DNA of 64,000 nt from Echinarachnius parma (Eukaryota; Echinodermata; Echinoidea; Clypeasteroida; Echinarachniidae), in contig JBAMJV010002069.1 in assembly GCA_037951105.1 (NCBI GenBank), forward strand, positions 147,001 through 211,000, given 5' to 3'. The position numbers were made by a program, and so were the translations under genes. Below the pieces are notes generated by a model. That model was not told where the DNA came from and made no database searches. It saw nothing but the letters and a program-made list of their open reading frames with translations. Position 1 is the stretch's first letter. Each line of letters opens with the position of its first letter. This document shows positions 1 to 11,900 of the stretch, one piece after another.

Positions 1-146
1 CAGCGGCGCGTCATCTTACCGCGTTTTGGAGCAATAACAAAAAATCGCGGAGGGGGGGGGGGGCATTATGGCCCCCGGCCTTTTTAGGGTTAAGCCTAAC
101 AACAAGGTAAAAGAGGAATGGAAGCTCGAAGTGATGGATCACTTTA

Positions 147-1439
147 AGGACCTTTGATGATCGGCCCCTTTCCTTCTCCAAAGCGTATGTCCAACGAGTC
201 ATCGTTATGGGTCATTTCTCAAAGTTGGTCGTGATATTTGCAACCAAAATTGGCACAGAGGCTCTCGAGGCCATACCCGGTCCAATACCATTGGCTACCC
301 GCCGAACGATGCTTGTGCTCCACCAGGAAGGGGTGTCAACAAGCAATGTCCACTATTTCGTTGGACCATCGCATGTTAAGGTCTGTAAAGTCCTCAGATG
401 TTATCGAGAGAAGGGTCAATTAAAGCCAAGATTATCTCTAGGACGTCTACGATTGACCACCAGGATAGATTATCGCAAATTGCTTACCCTGTGCCGTAGA
501 AACCGGAAATGCCAAAAAGGAGCCTTCGCCGACTATGAAGAAAACACTATGGAATCAACGCCTTCCGCCAAACTGTACATCAGCAATCCCTCTAACATCT
601 TCACATAGCAAGACAAACTACCAAGTGTCCACCCAATACCATGTAACCGAGATTTACCGGGCGTCCCTGGACTAGGGAGCCCAGAAGATTTCCGCCTGGA
701 CACTAGAGATATGTCATCTTAATGGGTACGAGCCATAACATCCTTGACCGAACAGATGGAAGACAAATGGTTCGCCGATTACGTGGCGAGAAGTTCCAAG
801 TTGTCTGCATTCACTAAACGACTTGAGTTTGTGACGTCCCAACAGTGGTATGGCTCGTACCCATTAAGATGACATATCTCTAGTGTCCAGGCGGAAATCT
901 TCTGGGCTCCCTAGTCCAGGGACGTCCGGTTAATCTCGGTTACATGGTATTGGGTGGACACTTGGTAGTTTGTCTTGCTATGTGACCATGTTAGAGGGAT
1001 TGCTGATGTACAGTTTGGCGGAAGGCGTTGATTCCATAGTGTTTTCTTCATAGTCGGCGAAGGCTCCTTTTTGGCATTTCCGGTTTCTACGGCACAGGGT
1101 AAGCAATTTGCGATAATCTATCCTGGTGGTCAATCGTAGACGTCCTAGAGATAATCTTGGCTTTAATTGACCCTTCTCTCGATGACATCTGAGGACTTTA
1201 CAGACCTTAACCTGCGATGGTCCAACGAAATAGTGGACATTGATTGTTGACACCCCTTCCTGGTGGAGCACAAGCATCGTTCGGCGGGTAGCCAATGACA
1301 TTGGACCGGGTATGGCCTCGAGAGCCTCTGTGCCAATTTTGGTTGAAAATCTCACTGCCAACTTTGAGAAATGACCCATAACGATGACTCGTTGGACATA
1401 CGCTTTGGAGAAGGAAAGGGGCCAATCATCAAAGGTCCT
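147..1439. mobile_element. Palindrome of two Tc1/mariner-like transposase fragments
   Basis: Two arms of about 591 bp (147-737 and 849-1439) are near-identical in inverted orientation around a 111-bp spacer. Each arm encodes the same fragment (plus strand 207-608, minus strand 978-1448): LATRRTMLVLHQEGVS, VKVCKVLRCYREKGQLKPR and LTTRIDYRKLLTLCRRNRK. This looks like the N-terminal helix-turn-helix region of Tc1-like transposases (GxS...V-x-R-x-L-x-R-Y-R-E-T-G-x-x-x-x-R...RRNR), but no DDE catalytic domain follows. A foldback or head-to-head derivative that cannot be autonomous. Confidence 0.7.
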
Positions 1440-3367
1440 GCCTTTCAAAGCTCAAAATAAAAGAATTCATTAATTAATCCAAATTCATGCTACCATGTAT
1501 TGTACATTGGTAGTTTGGAAACATAATGTAATGATTATTTTTAGTCTAAAATGATTCATTAGGCGCAAAAAACAGGAAAAATAATAAAGTTGGATCTAAA
1601 AAAAAAAATATTCCAACATTATGACCAACAGTGTAAATAAACATGGAGTTATATTGTTGTTAAAAGACATTTTAAATTACAATATTGTAAACCCTTATCT
1701 GTAAGTTTAGTTTGGGCGGAATTTTTGAAGGCTTGGTGGTATTTCAAATAATTTAGAACTTAAATTTGTTGCAATCCGCAAAGAAACATTTTGTCCAACC
1801 CCTAGGGAATAACTCGTGGCTTCAGATAGAAAAGAAGATCATATCTTATACAAATGGTGTTAAACCAGGATTTTTGACATAAAAGATTTTGTTGAATGTT
1901 ATGGGAGGTTTAATTATTTTAATGAGTCAAATGCAGATTTTAAATCTAATACCTTTATACATACGATTTTTTTATTAATATGTGATACTCTTGACAATTG
2001 ATGTAAACTGGAAAAAGGGAAAGTTAATCACACGAGTTACCAGAGGACTGTCCCCCTTCTGTAGCTTTCACTACATTTAGTAGACGTGTGGCCTAGGGCT
2101 AATGAGGCGGAGATAGGCGCCGCCTTATGTGCACAAATTGGCAAGGGAAGGACTTTAACTCATTTTTATTCCTCACAGCAGAATTACAACAAACCATTTT
2201 CCATTGTCAAATGTGTGTGCCGATCACCTTATTTATCGACACAAATGGCAAAGTAAAAGATAAAAATAGGTAACAAAACTTCACAATAAAAACAAGATTA
2301 GTTTCTTATGGAAAATATGTATTTTGTATTATAGAAACAAGCTTTCATTTTTAAATTACTCACCTTTGACTTTGCTGTACTTTATTTTATTGATTCAAAT
2401 GCCTTTAAAAACAGCATTCTTAGTTGAACGTCATATATTTATCTTAACAAATTAGATATTTGCCTGATTAAACATTTGAAGAACGAAGAGGTAATGAAAC
2501 ATATATATATTACATTTCAATGTAGAAATAGTAAGCTACATTTATTATACACAATTAATGAATGCACTGTCTTTCTACGTTACAATTTGTTAATGATGTT
2601 ATTGTTATAATGTAAAATGCATGTATTCCACGAAATGTAAACTATTATACACTCTCTTAGTGTAATGAACCAATGCTATACATAATATCACATTTTATTA
2701 TGAAATGTTACTTGATAAACATCGCTTTATTTCCTCCACCATTCCAATCACTGTAAGTGCATTAGTTTATTACATAATTGCAAAGCGAGTCTAAAGCAAT
2801 AACAGATATCTATACATATCGTCAAGGGAATGTGGCCAGAACGTGTGAACAATGCGAGCTATACATTTAGAAATACCAAGGGAAAACTAAAGAAAATGAG
2901 TATGAGACAAATCGGAGATGAAAATGAATATTTAAAGTGTCTTTGAAGGATTTGCAGAATATCTCAAATCATCACTTCTCATTTCATAATAACTAGAAAA
3001 TTAAATAACAATTCTGTGCGTGACATCTTAAACGTTTAAATACAATATGGGGATAAATGTGGATAAATCCAGCCCGCCTTCCCTTTGAACACCCCAATCT
3101 TTGTATTTAATTACGCACTACCAGCACTTAATTCAAAGTGGCACGCAAACCTTGACGTTATTTCTCAAGCAATGAGGATTATGCTGTTAGATGTACACAT
3201 ATCACAGATATTCATTTTGTTAGCGCGCAAATTTATTGGACATGTTTAAGAGGGGAAGGGATATAGAATACACAGCGTAGAGAGGCGGCGGGGATATTCG
3301 GCAGTAAAGCCATGACAATAAACCTATAATTGTAAACCTGTATATTATACACATAAAGAAAGCACAC
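1440..3367. other. AT-rich intergenic DNA with a SINE fragment
   Basis: No coding signal seen. Positions 2031-2156 (ACCAGAGGACTGTCCCCCTT to GGCAAGGGAAGGACTTTAAC) match the 3' body of the tRNA-derived SINE at 21645-21904. The rest is low-GC unique-looking sequence. Confidence 0.6.
2031..2156 (+). repeat. SINE 3' fragment
   Basis: Shares GATAGGCGCCGCCTTATGTG and flanking sequence with the SINE body at about 21780-21900; the tRNA-like head is missing. Confidence 0.65.
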
Positions 3368-3886
3368 TTAAAGGGGTAGTTCAGTTTTGGTAAAGAGGGC
3401 GCTGCACAAAATAACTTTTGTGTGAGGTAATGAAAAACTGAGTGTACAATTCGAAAACTTTATTTGATCAAAATCGGTTCAGAAATGGCTGAAATATCAA
3501 TAAATATATCCGATCGTAATAAATCTGGGGCCCAGATTTATTCGATGATTTTTAAACAAATAAAAAAAATGCCTACACTTTTTCAAAAATTGTGAAAAGA
3601 GGTTTTTAAATAGTTGTTGATGATCTCTCTATCTAATCATTACTTCAACAAAGCATCACGTGCATAATTTTGTATGAAAAATGGTTGAAACCAATGCTTT
3701 TTTAGAGAGCGCCTTCTTGTGTTTTAATGGCTTAAAAAAAAAAATGATAACAGGCTTTTTAATTGGTCGTTTGTAATTGTCTATACCTGTTGAGCATGGT
3801 GGAGTTATAGCCATTAGTTTGTTGTGCTATTGTGCAGGTTTTGGTTACGAAAGCTCTGCCTTATCAAAACTGTACTACCTCTTTAA
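3368..3886. mobile_element. TTAA-flanked MITE, family 1
   Basis: Begins TTAAAGGGGTAGTTCAGTTT and ends with the inverted AAACTGTACTACCTCTTTAA. TTAA at both outer edges suggests a piggyBac-type TTAA target duplication. About 519 bp, no transposase. Related copies: 4092-4431, 6307-6705, 32924-33486, 36845-37290, 58725-59148, 61237-61742, 62453-63290. Confidence 0.78.
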
Positions 3887-4091
3887 TCAACAAAGCACGC
3901 CAATCGAAGAACAGCAGTGGACGGAAATAAAAGAACAATTTCCCTGGAAGTCTTCAATAAAAACAAAACACGCTAGTGGGGAGGTTTTTTTTAGTATTAA
4001 AGCCGCAGTTTAACTATAAGACAATTCACCTTCGAAGATAATTGGTCTGCACAACTGTTGTATAATATTTTTTTGTTCACGTGGTTGGACA

Positions 4092-4431
4092 TTAAAGGGG
4101 TAGTTAAGTTTTGGTAAAGAGGGCGCTGCACGAAATCATTTGTTGGAGGTTTTTAAATAGTTGTTGATGATCTCTCTATTTAATCATTATTTCAACAAAA
4201 CATCACATGCATAATTTTGTATGATAAATGGTTGAAACCAATGCTTTTTTTAGAGAGCGCCCTCTTGTGTTTAATGGCTCTTTTTATAATGAAAACAGGC
4301 TTTTTACTTAGTCGTTTGTAATTTTCTATACCGTTCGAGTCAGGTGGAGTTATAACTATTAGTTTGTAATGTTATTGTGCAAGTTTTGGTTACTAAAGCT
4401 CAGCCTTACCAAAACTGTACTACCCTTTTAA
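4092..4431. mobile_element. TTAA-flanked MITE, family 1 (shorter copy)
   Basis: TTAAAGGGGTAGTTAAGTTT at the left, inverted end ACTGTACTACCCTTTTAA at the right; 340 bp, missing much of the left interior of the 3368 copy. Confidence 0.78.
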
Positions 4432-6306
4432 GCTCCTCAGTTTTAAAGTGTATTGTGAGGCGTTTCCGAGACGGTCGTAGTTATGACTCAATGATGCACG
4501 ATGCTCTTTATTTACACACATGCTTTGAATGATCTCTTTTGTTAATGCAAGTTTATATGGCCTAATTATTAGAGAGCAGGAATGACAACTAATTATCTCT
4601 TTTCTACAGGCAAATTCAGATATAATTTAGCTTTTTTTAAATAACTTTCAAAATGACTTACGGTGCAAACGTTTAGGGGAAAAGAAGGGAATGCTGCACA
4701 TCAACTGTGTACTGGTAAATTAACCACATACATCGTCATCAACTTTTAAAATCAAATTAAAGAACAAATAAGAAAATGCAGAAATTAAGGGTACAAGTGT
4801 AAATTAATAGACATTATATTTATCCGATCACATTGTTTTAATTTGACAGAACATGTCGAAAACCGGCATATAAGACTACGGTATGCGAAGCCAGGGAACT
4901 AGTATATATGTTGCTAATTCCATATTATTCTAACACTTATATGGATTTGCTCGAAACGAGAATTTAGGGACATTACGCAAATGCATAGTGAGACTTAAGA
5001 TATGAAAATGTATATTTTCATTAAAGGGATACCATACTGTATATAGTTCTTGTCAAACTGAATTTGAATAACTAAATCTTGCTCAATATCATTGCAACTA
5101 GTAATTATTACTCAAACTTGCTCGAATGATAGACAAAAAAACAAAACATAATATAAACGGCTTTTTCAGTGAAAAAGCAGCCGTTAACACAAGAAGGCTC
5201 CCTCCAGGCACCTGAAAGTTTGAGCTATTTTGCATAAAAAATGTGAATGTGATGTTTGGTTAGGATTCGGGTTAATAATAATTCAATAGAACGATCATCA
5301 ACAACAATTTTAAATGGATCTAGTAACATTGTCCAAATCCTCAAAATCCTGTTGCAATTATAGCGGTTCCCTCATACCTTGTTGTAATCCTAATAAATGG
5401 ATAGTTGAGTTTTAGTAAAGATAGTACAGTTTTGGTCAAACTGAATTTTAGTGACACAAACCTGCACCATTACATTAAGTAACATATAACCACAATTAAT
5501 ATGTCTGGTCCGTCATTTGTCGATGGCAAGTAATGGAGCGGTAGACTGAATTTCAGTTATTTAGTTACCTCGTAATGCAACAGTAGGTTTCACTTCACAC
5601 AGTTGAGCAAAGAAATCAGAATATGGTTATCCATTTATACAATATCTTCAATTCAATAGTGGCATATATGATCAATTTCATTCAACCGGTTATTTTCCTT
5701 TTAACTTTAAGAGCCGTTGATGACATGGCGTCTTGTTTAAACCATCTCAGATATCCCGAAGCAGCAAAATGAAGGCATCAACGATTTCCTTTTCAATATC
5801 TCACGCAGAAGTCTTTTTGGAGGATATCAATTTCCGTCGTTCATATTTGCGGTATAGACGTGCACTATCATGCCTATTCATCTTTTCCATTGCCTACAGT
5901 AACTGGGAAATGGCAAATTAAATATTTTCTTAATTGGTGCAGGTATATTGTATGAATGGTGTTTAATCATTTCTGTTGTCCATTTTCATTAGTCCTTATC
6001 TTTTTGATAACGTTATGGAGTGGTTCTCGGGAAGGGAATGACAATGAAATTTAATTAGTTGTTCAGCTCTGTGTTTAAATGTCTAAGAAAATCAAAACGT
6101 CACGGTAACTTGCCATTTGGTCCTAACGTCACAACTAATCCCAGTTACCTATGCAATATTCGTTAGACGTTATACTTACCATACCAAGTTTTAGTAGTCA
6201 ATGTGTTAAAGGGTTTGGTGATTCAGTTGCTACTTGCAGGTGAATAAAATGTGTAGAACTGCGGTGCCTTAATTATGTCAACCAAGTGATGTATGAACAT
6301 TTATGG
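4432..6306. other. AT-rich intergenic DNA with MITE fragments
   Basis: No coding signal. Contains fragments of MITE family 2 (about 5317-5398, GTCCAAATCCTCAAAATCC...GGTTCCCTCATACCTTGTTG) and family 1 (about 5399-5505). Confidence 0.55.
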
Positions 6307-6705
6307 TTAAAGGGATAGTTGAGTTTTGGTATTAAAAGAGAGTACAGTTTGGTCAACTGAATAGCAACCCAAACCTGCAACATTCCATTACAAACTAATA
6401 GTTATAACTCCAACATGCTCGAAATGTATAACAAATTACAATCGACCAAGTAAAAAGCATGTTATCATTCAAAAAGAGCCGCTAAAACTCAACAGGGCGC
6501 TCTCTAAAAACTCATTGGTTTCAACAAATTTAAATAATGCATGTGATGTTTGGTTAAAGGGATAGTTGAGTTCTGGTAAGGAGAGTACAGTTTTGGTGAA
6601 ACTGAACTTTAGTAACCAAAACCTGCATCGTTACATTACAAACTAATAGTTATAACTAGAAAGGAACAAAAAATTACAAATGACATAGTAAAGATTTATT
6701 CCGTA
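6307..6705. mobile_element. Two adjacent partial family 1 MITEs
   Basis: TTAAAGGGATAGTTGAGTTT occurs at 6307 and TTAAAGGGATAGTTGAGTTC at 6554, each followed by the family's ACAGTTTTGGT...AACCTGCA sequence. Neither copy has a clear inverted right end. Confidence 0.7.
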
Positions 6706-7948
6706 TTTTCAACATGAACACGCGAAACCTGTATTATGGTAACGAATTAGTTGGTTGAAATTATGATCTTTTTGAATGATTTATGAATAAATGCGAGCAG
6801 CGGAAATTAATGCATCAGATAAATAGGCAGACCGCTAAATATCCAATTATCTAAGTTGAGGAGTTTGCCTCTGTTTCTATTCCATTTCATTTTCACACGA
6901 TACAAAGCAGACCACCGCAGTTCGGGTAATTATGGTAATGGCTGCCTAATCGCAAGGGTGCAACCTTGGACTTATAATTATCATTGTATACAAATGTATG
7001 GGTACAACTGGCATGATCAACCCCGGGGGGGGGGGGGGTCTGTCCTCATAGAAAGGGGGGTATCATGCGTGACCAAGAATACGAGTAAAAAGGGTGGTTT
7101 TTTACGATCAGGCAAGTTACTCGAGTATCTTGAATAGGGTCTCAAAATCACCACAAATCAGGAAAAAGCTATTTTTTTTAAGGCTGATGAGTTACGCATT
7201 TAGGGTCTCAACAATTCAGTTTACTTGCTTAGGGTTCATTCAACAAGTTTTAGTCACCATTTTGAGCTGAAATATCCACCAAATCCCGGTCCAAAACATC
7301 GCACACGTTCGCTGTTCGCTGTTCCATATCGTGCTCCTGGTGCTCATAGGTTGGAAAAACAACTTATTTATATTGTGCTTGATCAAGGGCCACATGCAAG
7401 GAAAGCAAAATAATATTACTTGCTTAGGGTATCAAAAATAGTTATAAATTGCTTAGGGGTTTACAAAAAATTGATTACTTGCCGGGATGATCAATTGAAT
7501 GACAAATTTGTTAATTGTTTTTATATCGTTTTCAAAGGCTTGTGCGTACAAACATGTACTTTCATTATTTGTTTTTGCACCTTTCTTTGTTAAACAATTT
7601 TTTCTATCCCATATTTACATTATTTAGGGTAATATTCATCTTTCTTTGGAATGTCTTGGCATCAAGCCAGCAGATCATTGTGAAACCCACTGCGACTCTC
7701 TTAATACACTGTAAACTTTTATGTTGTATAATTATCGCTCACACTAACATCAAAATAACATTTTAAAAATATATAAAAAAAGGACCGAGAGAAAAGCAAT
7801 CATACAATATGCCACAGGAAACCGCCAAAGTTCAAAAGAGTGTTCGAATTCGAAATAATGTATTGTTCCCGATACAACATAATTTCTAAGACGAGATAAA
7901 TTTATATCGAGCAGGCTATTATAATGTATCAATGCTTACTTTACTCCG
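6706..7948. other. Intergenic DNA, poly-G run, no recognised gene
   Basis: Includes a CCCC-G15 run at 7021-7038. Open frames here lack coding character. The receptor's missing signal exon may lie here or further upstream, but I found no ATG-plus-donor with the needed phase 1. Confidence 0.45.
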
Positions 7949-8535
7949 TTAAAGACATCCATGTAAAGTGTCTAACTCCACGAAAATTACTTGGAGCTTC
8001 CTCAGTACTCTTCTGCCGTGTTGTTTAGCTTTTGGTAAGAGAAGAATAAAATAGGGTTAGATTTGTTCAAATGTCCCTTCAGTATGAAGATAATTATCAT
8101 TGAAAATCATTTCAAAAGCGTTAGCCAACGCTTTTGGAGAAACGTACAATTGTCGTAGTTGAACACGCCCGGCCGCGGACGGCAGCGCGCCACGCGATAA
8201 CGAACTCTGGCCTGCAGAGTAGCCGAAACCTTCGGCAGCACGACCATCGAGCACGACGGATCGTTGGGCTGAGCGCGCGCAAATTCTGGACCGTCTGTAT
8301 ACACGTGTGCGGAATTCGTCAAACGGACGATTATTACTGAAACAAATCTACGACAGGCCATCAGTATTCGGTGATTATGAACTCAATATTCGTTTTTTTC
8401 ACGAGGTAAAAAGTGGACGCTTTCTTTCAAACTTTCACAAATCTTCTAATTGTATTTTACAATGATATTGATATACGATTGAAGTCTCAAATGTCATTTT
8501 GTGCAATATCTGACACTTTACACGGATCACTTTAA
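7949..8535. mobile_element. TTAA-flanked MITE, family 3, with GC-rich interior
   Basis: Ends share GTAAAGTGTC in inverted orientation (TTAAAGACATCCATGTAAAG at left; CTTTACACGGATCACTTTAA at right) with TTAA at each edge. The flanks match the nested element at 62861-63232. The middle (about 8150-8345) is strikingly GC-rich and absent from that other copy. It ends 92 bases before the first CUB exon. Confidence 0.72.
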
Positions 8536-8627
8536 GTAATCAACAAGAATACCAGCACGAAATCAAACATCTCGTTTTATCATGTTTATAATTGTTTAAT
8601 CCCCAACCTTTTTTTCCTGCCTGATAG

Positions 8628-8972
8628 ACCATGAGGTTCTGATATCCGTAGCCGACGATGAAACCTCAGTCATATTTTCATCAAACTATCCCGACAACTA
8701 CACAAACAATCTGCTGAACACTTGGATCATTGAGGTATCCAGTGGCAGGAGCGTTCTTCTGGAGTTCACCGCGTTCGACGTCGAACCCGGGTACGATAAC
8801 GTCCACATCGGTTTTGGCAACGTGTCCAGATTGGAGGAGACTCACCTCATAACAATGAGTGGGGACACTCTTCCATCGGTCGTGGACGCCCGACATCGGA
8901 CAGCCTGGCTAGAGTTCGTCACCGACTCGGCTGTCACTCGGGCTGGATTTTCGGTCAATATTTCGTCAAAGG
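8628..8972 (+). CDS. Exon: CUB domain 1 (complete, one exon)
   Basis: A phase 1-1 exon between a ...ctgatag acceptor and a G|gtaaaa donor. It reads [13 protein letters not shown], then the CUB signature [20 protein letters not shown], then [14 protein letters not shown] and a final GFSVNISSK. It has no cysteines at all, unlike a canonical CUB domain with four. Several N-X-S/T sites (NYT, NVS, NIS) suggest glycosylation. It is the first recognised exon of the receptor; the codon at its left edge is split with an unidentified upstream exon. Confidence 0.85.
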
Positions 8973-11900
8973 GTAAAATAGCTTTTAATTTTTGGTCGTT
9001 CTGTATTTAGGGATGTCATTCCAAAAATATGGCTGCATACAAGATTACTTACCAATAGCCAAACAATCTACCCGTAACCACTTAATGTAACTATATATCC
9101 TCCATATCTAACCAAATAATCACCATATCTTACTATAGCCATCAAATCAAACCATATTACACCAACTGTAACCATAGCCAGCAAATCTTACCTAATATAT
9201 GTAGTCTTGGTGCAGTCATGCATATTTTGGAAAGACGTCAGCAAATGCAAAACAGGCCAAAATATCCGGTGCATATAACAGAGATACTGCTTTGCAATGT
9301 CAAGGCAAAACAAAGACAGATCTTATTTTTGATACCAACCCATATGGTAACATTAAGGTGGTCCTGCATATTTAGTATTTAGATAACGGACAGACAAGTT
9401 TTGCATTGGTTCGCCACCCGTTCGGCTGTGACTTATTGATTGTTTCTTGAATAATCCTGAAGACCAATAGTCTATTCCTAGTGTTGGAGGGATCGACATG
9501 ACAAGAAGTGAAAACCCCCGAATATATAAACCCCAGAACAACACCATGCTCTCTTTCTGTTACAGATACATTATGTCGCACTATTGTCATATACGAATGA
9601 ATAGTATAGGTATACATAACGTCACACACACACACCTGTTATCATTACGATCACCATGATCAGTAAAGCCGTTTTTACATTCTTACATTGTTACAGTGGA
9701 AGTGTTCGACATCGCAGCAGATGAAATACCTATCCATCTCGATGATGATGCGGCTCCAGCCATTGTGCTCATGACCCCGAACTACCCCGAACTCTACCCC
9801 GTCAACACCCTGCTGTCTTACGTCATAGAGGCTCCATTGGATTACTACGTCATCGTCATAATAGAGGAGTTTGAGACAGCTTACGGGTATTATAAATGAA
9901 TTAGTTTCTTTGTGTATCAGTAAACCACATCATATAGTACAAATGTTTTTTACATAATTATGTATAACGAAAGAGGATTAAAGGCGAGGCGGTGTTAGCT
10001 TTGATCTTCAATTGATTAATTAGCCAATATTTGTCTGCCCTTCGAGCTTCGTCGAAATTTTGGTTGAAATAAATTGAAGATCGATGCTAGCTACGCCTCG
10101 CCATTAGCCATCCTTCCTTTATAAATATGCGCACTAACGGCACCCAGATGTGTATGATGGTAAAACAGTACTTGCCCTCTTTATACATATACATATTGAA
10201 TGATTATGTAGATCAGGGCCCCGTTGCAGAAAGAGACACACTCGAAAGTTGCAATTAATCGTAAGTCAGATCACGTGTTCTAGATGCGCAAATCTGATTG
10301 GTTGAAACGCGTACATTTTCTGACTTACAATCAATTGTAACTTGCAATCGATTGTATCTCTTTCTGCAACGGGGCCATAAACTTATATCTGCCGCATTAA
10401 AATGGAAATATTAATATGTAAACATATTTTTTCCTCTTGAAAGTACAATTTTACATTCTATAATTATGAGTATAATCAATTTGTTATGTTTCATACTGTC
10501 ATCAGTCAATAAGCAATGAAATCACTGGCTAATAATTTTTATCAAATTGCATGTTCGCATGTAATCATTATAATGAAGAATACAATGGCATAAAACAACA
10601 GTTCTATTTAAGGACCGAAATCTAACATTGCACATGTCAATATAATTACACGACCGTGTTTTTAGCCAAACTGTATTTGAATATCAATAAAATGCGATTT
10701 ATGCTACTGACCGACCAAAACTGTATTTGTATGAACGGGGTAAACTGTCAAATTGAGGTTGAATACTTTCTAAATGTCGATGTAATCTAGAGTATGCAAC
10801 ATAATCTCTCCCAATAAGCCAATATCACGAACGTAGAGAGGAATGACAAATAATGATTGCCGCTAAAAATAGGTCGCTATTTACCATTTCATGGAAGGGC
10901 AAATTTAAGTCTGCATGCCTTTTTATGCATTAACAAACCCAGCTGCTACGGATGGTCGCGTTGCCCTTGTGAAGATAGCATATTTTGCCTAACCTTTGCT
11001 TGATACAGCAATTGTCGCGTTTGAACAAGTTGAATTCATTTAATAAAATACTAATGCCAAAATAAACTAATATAACATAATAAATGCATGTCCCTATTCG
11101 TTATAATTATAGTACTATCAATGACTGTTGTGTTAACACTCGATTATAGTAAAAGCTTACACAGTATGCTATGAAGCAAGATGAGCTCTACTAAAAGTGC
11201 ATCAAACATTTATTTCCCCTTCTGGATCTTTTCTCATTTTTAGTAGATAATCTGTTGTGATTTGTAAATCGATGATGGCATAATGATTTATCTCTCCCCC
11301 CCCCATCTCTCTGTCGCTCCCCCTCTGTCTCTGTCTGTATGTATGTCTGTCTGCCCGCAACACTCTCTGTCTCTGTGTGTGCATGATTGTGTGTGTCTAT
11401 CTGTCTGTTTGCCTATCTCTATACCCGTTCAATCTTCACTCACGTGATCTGGTCATCATAGAGTACAGAAGCCATGACGTCATAAAAACACTTTTTTAGA
11501 ATTTTCAAATTTGGACTTCATTTTCAGAAAGAGCATAACAAATAATGTCCAAATACTGAAAATAAAAGGTATAGGTTACGTATTGGCTGAGATATGCCCA
11601 TCCGAATGAAATTTCAATGGGCAATCAGTGTTATAGTGCACTGGTTCATATATTTATGAACCAGTGCACTATAACACTGATTGCCTATTGACAAAAAAAA
11701 TCATTCGGATGGGCATATCTCAGCCAATACGAAACCTATTCCCATGATTTTCGGTATTTAGACATTATTTGTTATTTGTTATTAAAATGTTTATGACATC
11801 ATTTATGACATCACACTTCACCACTCTATATCACACAGCGATGTGTTGTACATAGGAGAGGGCACAGAAGTGGGGAAGCGGGATACAGTGAGGGCTACAC

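Noticed and set aside
8386-8405. ATG AACTCAATATTCGTTTTT... with a GTAAAA donor as the receptor's signal-peptide exon
   Set aside because: Its exon would end in phase 2, but the first CUB exon needs phase 1; it also lies inside a MITE.
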